Source of the DNA: Bacillota bacterium
Lineage (GTDB): Bacteria > Bacillota > Dehalobacteriia > UBA4068
Direction of reading: 5' to 3'
Assembly: GCA_017439615.1 (NCBI GenBank)
Contig: JAFSIU010000023.1
Location: forward strand, 1 to 16,047
Length of the DNA stretch: 16,047 nt
Made by a program: the position numbers and the translations under genes. Below, one piece after another: positions 13,362-16,047 of this stretch. Position 1 is the first letter of the stretch, and every line of letters starts with the position of its first letter. The notes beneath the pieces are model-generated. The model searched no databases. It was not told the origin of the DNA and worked only from the letters and a program-made list of their open reading frames with translations.

Positions 13362-16047
13362 ATGACTTTAGAAGAAAGAAAAATCAGTACATATCAAGCA
13401 AATATCAAGGATTTATCGGATCGTCCTTCCGAAGACGGTATCACTGCCGATCAGCTGAAGGCGCTTTTTGACGGCAGAACAGATAAAGAGGTTAAGGAAA
13501 GCATCAATGGACTTATTGATGAGCTGATCGCACAGGGAGCAGCTGCTGAAATTGGCGCGGAGGATCTCTTTGGTGCAAAAAGCAATGTCCAGCAAGAGCT
13601 TGCCAAAAAAGTGCAATCCGAGGATATAAGATTCATACGCATTAATGCAGATAATCAGCTCGAAACCTCTCCTGACGGTGCAGGCTGGCAGGCAACAGGC
13701 TCGAGTGGACATGTCATTCTGGACAAACACGGAAATATCCTGTCCCAGCGCAGCCGTCTGCAGTTTGCCAACAGTGAGGTCAGGGATGAAAGCGGTGTAA
13801 CAGTTGTGCAGGGCATCAAGGGGGATAAGGGTGATACAGGCTCTCAGGGTATTCAGGGTGAGCAAGGTATTCAGGGCGAACGCGGTCCCATTGGTCCTTC
13901 TGTTGTACCTTCAATTGATGAGCACGGTGTTATGAGCTTTTCCATTCAGGATACAGCAATTGCTCCGCCTGCCGTTTCTGTTCGCGGTCCTCAGGGGCCT
14001 CAGGGTGTTCAGGGCTTGCAGGGTGCAATGGGTGCGCAAGGTCCCCAGGGTATTCAAGGTGTTCAGGGCAAACAGGGCATTCAGGGTGAGCAGGGCGAAA
14101 CCGGCCCTCAGGGTGCAGCCGGTGCACAGGGGCCTCAAGGTATTCAGGGCCCCAAAGGTGATAAAGGCGATAAAGGCGACAAGGGTGATGCCGGTGCAGA
14201 CGGTGCTGAAGGCCTGCAAGGACCTCAGGGTATTCAGGGACCTCAGGGCATCCAAGGTGTCAAGGGTGAAAAAGGTGATGCAGGTGAGCGAGGCCCCGAA
14301 GGTCCGCAGGGCATTCAAGGCATACAGGGCCCAAAAGGTGATAAGGGTGACAAAGGTGACACCGGTCTGGCCGGTGCCGATGGTGCAGCAGGTGCACAAG
14401 GCCCTCAGGGTATCCAGGGTCCCCAAGGCTTGCAGGGCGTGAAGGGTGAAAAAGGTGACACAGGTGCAACCGGCGCAACAGGTGCACAAGGTCCTCAGGG
14501 GCCTATGGGACCGCAGGGCTTGAAAGGTAATGACGGTGCGGATGGCAGATCCTTTGTTATTCAGGATATTTTTGCTACGCTCGGTGCTTTGAAGGCAGCC
14601 TTCCCCACAGGCAATGAATATGCCTATCAGGTAAGCGCGGATAATAATATTTATATCTGGTCCGAAAATGAAAGTAATTGGGTGTCTCTTGGTCAGCTGC
14701 AGGGGCCGCAGGGTCCGCAGGGCATTCAAGGTGTGCAGGGGCCGCAGGGTGAGCCCGGTGCAACAGGTGCGACCGGTCCTCAAGGCGAACAGGGCATTCA
14801 GGGTGCACAAGGTCCCAAAGGCAATGACGGTACAGCTGCCACTGTCAAAATCGGTAAAGTTACCACAGGTGCAGCAGGCACATCTGCTTCTGTTGCGAAC
14901 AGCGGCACAGCCAATGCAGCCGTTTTTGATTTTGTTATCCCTCAGGGTGCAAAAGGCGATAAAGGTGACAAAGGCGATCAAGGCGCGCAGGGCGTGCAGG
15001 GAGAAAAGGGTGCCACAGGTGCGACAGGCCCCCAGGGTGAACAAGGCATCCAGGGTGAGCAGGGCCCCAAAGGCAATGACGGCGCGGCTGCTACTGTCAA
15101 GATCGGAACTGTTACAACAGGTGCGGCAGGCAGCGCTGCTGCTGTCTCCAACAGCGGTACTGTCAATGCAGCGGTATTCAATTTCACTATTCCCCAAGGT
15201 GTCAAAGGTGACAAAGGCGATAAGGGTGATAAGGGTGATACAGGTGCCAGAGGTCCGCAGGGCGAAACCGGTGAACAGGGTCCTCAGGGCATTCAGGGCA
15301 TTGAAGGCCCTCAGGGTGCAACAGGACCTCAGGGCCCGCAGGGCATTCAGGGTGTTGCAGGTACAAATGGCAAAAGTGCTTATACCGCAGCGCAGGAGGC
15401 AGGCTATCAGGGAACGGAGCTTGCTTTTAATAATGCTCTTTCACAGGTTCCGGCTCATATTGCAAGCAAAGCAAATCCTCATGGAGTAACAGCAGCACAG
15501 ATCAGCGCTGTGCCTGAAAGCAGAACTGTCAACGGCAAGGCTTTGTCTGCAAATATTTCTTTGACAGCTTCGGATGTTAATGCAAGACCTTCTACTTGGA
15601 CACCTTCTGCAAGTGATGTCGGCGCAGATGCCAGCGGCACAGCTTCTTCTGCTGTTGCAACACATAACAGCAGTTCTTCAGCACACAGTAGCTTGTTTAA
15701 TGCAAAAGCACCGCTTGCTTCACCGACTTTCACAGGCACACCGAAGGCACCGACAGCAGCGGCAGGTACTAACACCACCCAGATTGCAACTACTGCTTTT
15801 GTGCAGAATGAAATAGAAAGTGCAGGTGGAAATGAAGTATTGGTTGAAGTTTCCGCAGCGGCTGATACTTTTATAATGAGTACTTCCAACTCAGCAAACA
15901 GCGGAACTGTAATAACTTTGTCAGACCGTTTCAGAACTGTAGCAAATAATAAAAATCTTGCTTTATATATAAATGTAAAAGGCTTTAATCCGCAAACAAC
16001 AGAATATTTTGAGCTTTACGGATATGATACCGCAGGGAACAAAATTA
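13362..16047 (+). CDS. Collagen-like phage tail fibre, C-terminus beyond window
   Basis: From the ATG at 13362 (AAGGAG at 13351-13356, 5 bases upstream) the frame stays open to the right edge, 895 codons. Residues 1-~150 form an N-terminal attachment region that begins with charged helices ([24 protein letters not shown]) and ends before the repeats. Five Gly-X-Y blocks follow, at about 13812-13898, 13986-14549, 14703-14831, 14946-15083 and 15198-15371. They are rich in [15 protein letters not shown] and GATGATG. Non-collagen islands lie between them, including one copy each of a 38-residue TVKIG...IPQ unit at 14832-14945 and 15084-15197. After 15372 comes typical tail-fibre sequence: [27 protein letters not shown], then [30 protein letters not shown]. 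Fibres of this build trimerise and present a C-terminal receptor-binding tip, which lies outside the window. The gene is translated just after the virion gene, with an 18-base gap. Confidence 0.9.
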   Translation, partial: MTLEERKISTYQANIKDLSDRPSEDGITADQLKALFDGRTDKEVKESINGLIDELIAQGAAAEIGAEDLFGAKSNVQQELAKKVQSEDIRFIRINADNQLETSPDGAGWQATGSSGHVILDKHGNILSQRSRLQFANSEVRDESGVTVVQGIKGDKGDTGSQGIQGEQGIQGERGPIGPSVVPSIDEHGVMSFSIQDTAIAPPAVSVRGPQGPQGVQGLQGAMGAQGPQGIQGVQGKQGIQGEQGETGPQGAAGAQGPQGIQGPKGDKGDKGDKGDAGADGAEGLQGPQGIQGPQGIQGVKGEKGDAGERGPEGPQGIQGIQGPKGDKGDKGDTGLAGADGAAGAQGPQGIQGPQGLQGVKGEKGDTGATGATGAQGPQGPMGPQGLKGNDGADGRSFVIQDIFATLGALKAAFPTGNEYAYQVSADNNIYIWSENESNWVSLGQLQGPQGPQGIQGVQGPQGEPGATGATGPQGEQGIQGAQGPKGNDGTAATVKIGKVTTGAAGTSASVANSGTANAAVFDFVIPQGAKGDKGDKGDQGAQGVQGEKGATGATGPQGEQGIQGEQGPKGNDGAAATVKIGTVTTGAAGSAAAVSNSGTVNAAVFNFTIPQGVKGDKGDKGDKGDTGARGPQGETGEQGPQGIQGIEGPQGATGPQGPQGIQGVAGTNGKSAYTAAQEAGYQGTELAFNNALSQVPAHIASKANPHGVTAAQISAVPESRTVNGKALSANISLTASDVNARPSTWTPSASDVGADASGTASSAVATHNSSSSAHSSLFNAKAPLASPTFTGTPKAPTAAAGTNTTQIATTAFVQNEIESAGGNEVLVEVSAAADTFIMSTSNSANSGTVITLSDRFRTVANNKNLALYINVKGFNPQTTEYFELYGYDTAGNKI
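13812..15371 (+). repeat. Gly-X-Y (collagen-like) coding repeats
   Basis: Five blocks of 9-base Gly-X-Y codon triplets, separated by short non-repeat islands, give a strong period of nine bases in the DNA. Common units are CCTCAGGGT, ATTCAGGGT and AAAGGTGAC. Such tracts can change length by recombination or slippage. Confidence 0.9.
14832..15197 (+). repeat. Two copies of a 114-bp (38-residue) unit inside the fibre
   Basis: Units at 14832-14945 and 15084-15197 have the same length and align without gaps. Shared residues include ATVKIG, VTTGAAG, NSGT, NAAVF and the final IPQ. They start 252 bases apart, one unit plus a 138-base collagen block, suggesting duplication of a unit-plus-block module. 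Confidence 0.85.

Noticed and set aside
13911..15197. Long open frame (428 codons) on the reverse strand across the fibre
   Set aside because: It is a by-product of the period-nine Gly-X-Y codons read backwards. It gives repeated T-L-X-A-L-type peptides, lacks a ribosome site and lies opposite a well-supported gene.
13812..15371. Repeat pattern that could suggest a CRISPR array
   Set aside because: The period is nine bases in a coding frame and the units are Gly-X-Y codons, with no spacers of constant length.

Overview
The window looks like a chromosomal segment of a Bacillota bacterium (Firmicutes; possibly a gut clostridial or Negativicutes-type organism, which I cannot settle from sequence). 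Evidence for this is the T-box leader, the yybP-ykoY-type manganese riboswitch, consensus sigma-A-like promoters, strong GGAGG ribosome binding sites and moderate GC. The right edge is phage-derived.

Layout. (1) 1-2874: a divergent pair for envelope sugar transfer. A GT2 glycosyltransferase (minus strand, cut by the left edge) and a large polytopic GT-C-like membrane protein (plus strand) share a 195-bp intergenic region with one good promoter in each direction. (2) 2946-7953: an indirect aminoacylation operon. A consensus promoter and T-box leader precede an aspartyl-tRNA synthetase fused at its C-terminus to GatC. Then come a short GatA homologue and a canonical GatB, closed by a strong terminator. 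The synthetase carries the loop histidine associated with non-discriminating AspRS, so the operon should make Asn-tRNA(Asn) through Asp-tRNA(Asn). The GatA homologue has lost the catalytic serines of the amidase family, so the usual glutamine-derived ammonia supply appears to be missing from this subunit. This is the most unusual thing in the window. (3) 7984-10740, minus strand: a P-type cation ATPase under a yybP-ykoY manganese riboswitch with an overlapping terminator. The ATPase frame is broken by one base near 9817, which is either a real mutation or a sequence error. (4) 10789-16047, plus strand: a phage structural module. It has a terminator-like leader hairpin, a small adaptor-like protein, a 648-residue virion protein and a long collagen-like tail fibre that runs off the right edge. 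No terminase, portal or capsid gene lies before it in this window.

How they work together. In region 2 the T-box would sense uncharged tRNA (its UGGC bulge fits tRNA-Asp or tRNA-Asn) and raise expression of the synthetase-amidotransferase set. In region 3 the riboswitch would turn on the ATPase when manganese is high, consistent with Mn export. The phage genes form an early-to-late structural series ending in a fibre for host recognition.
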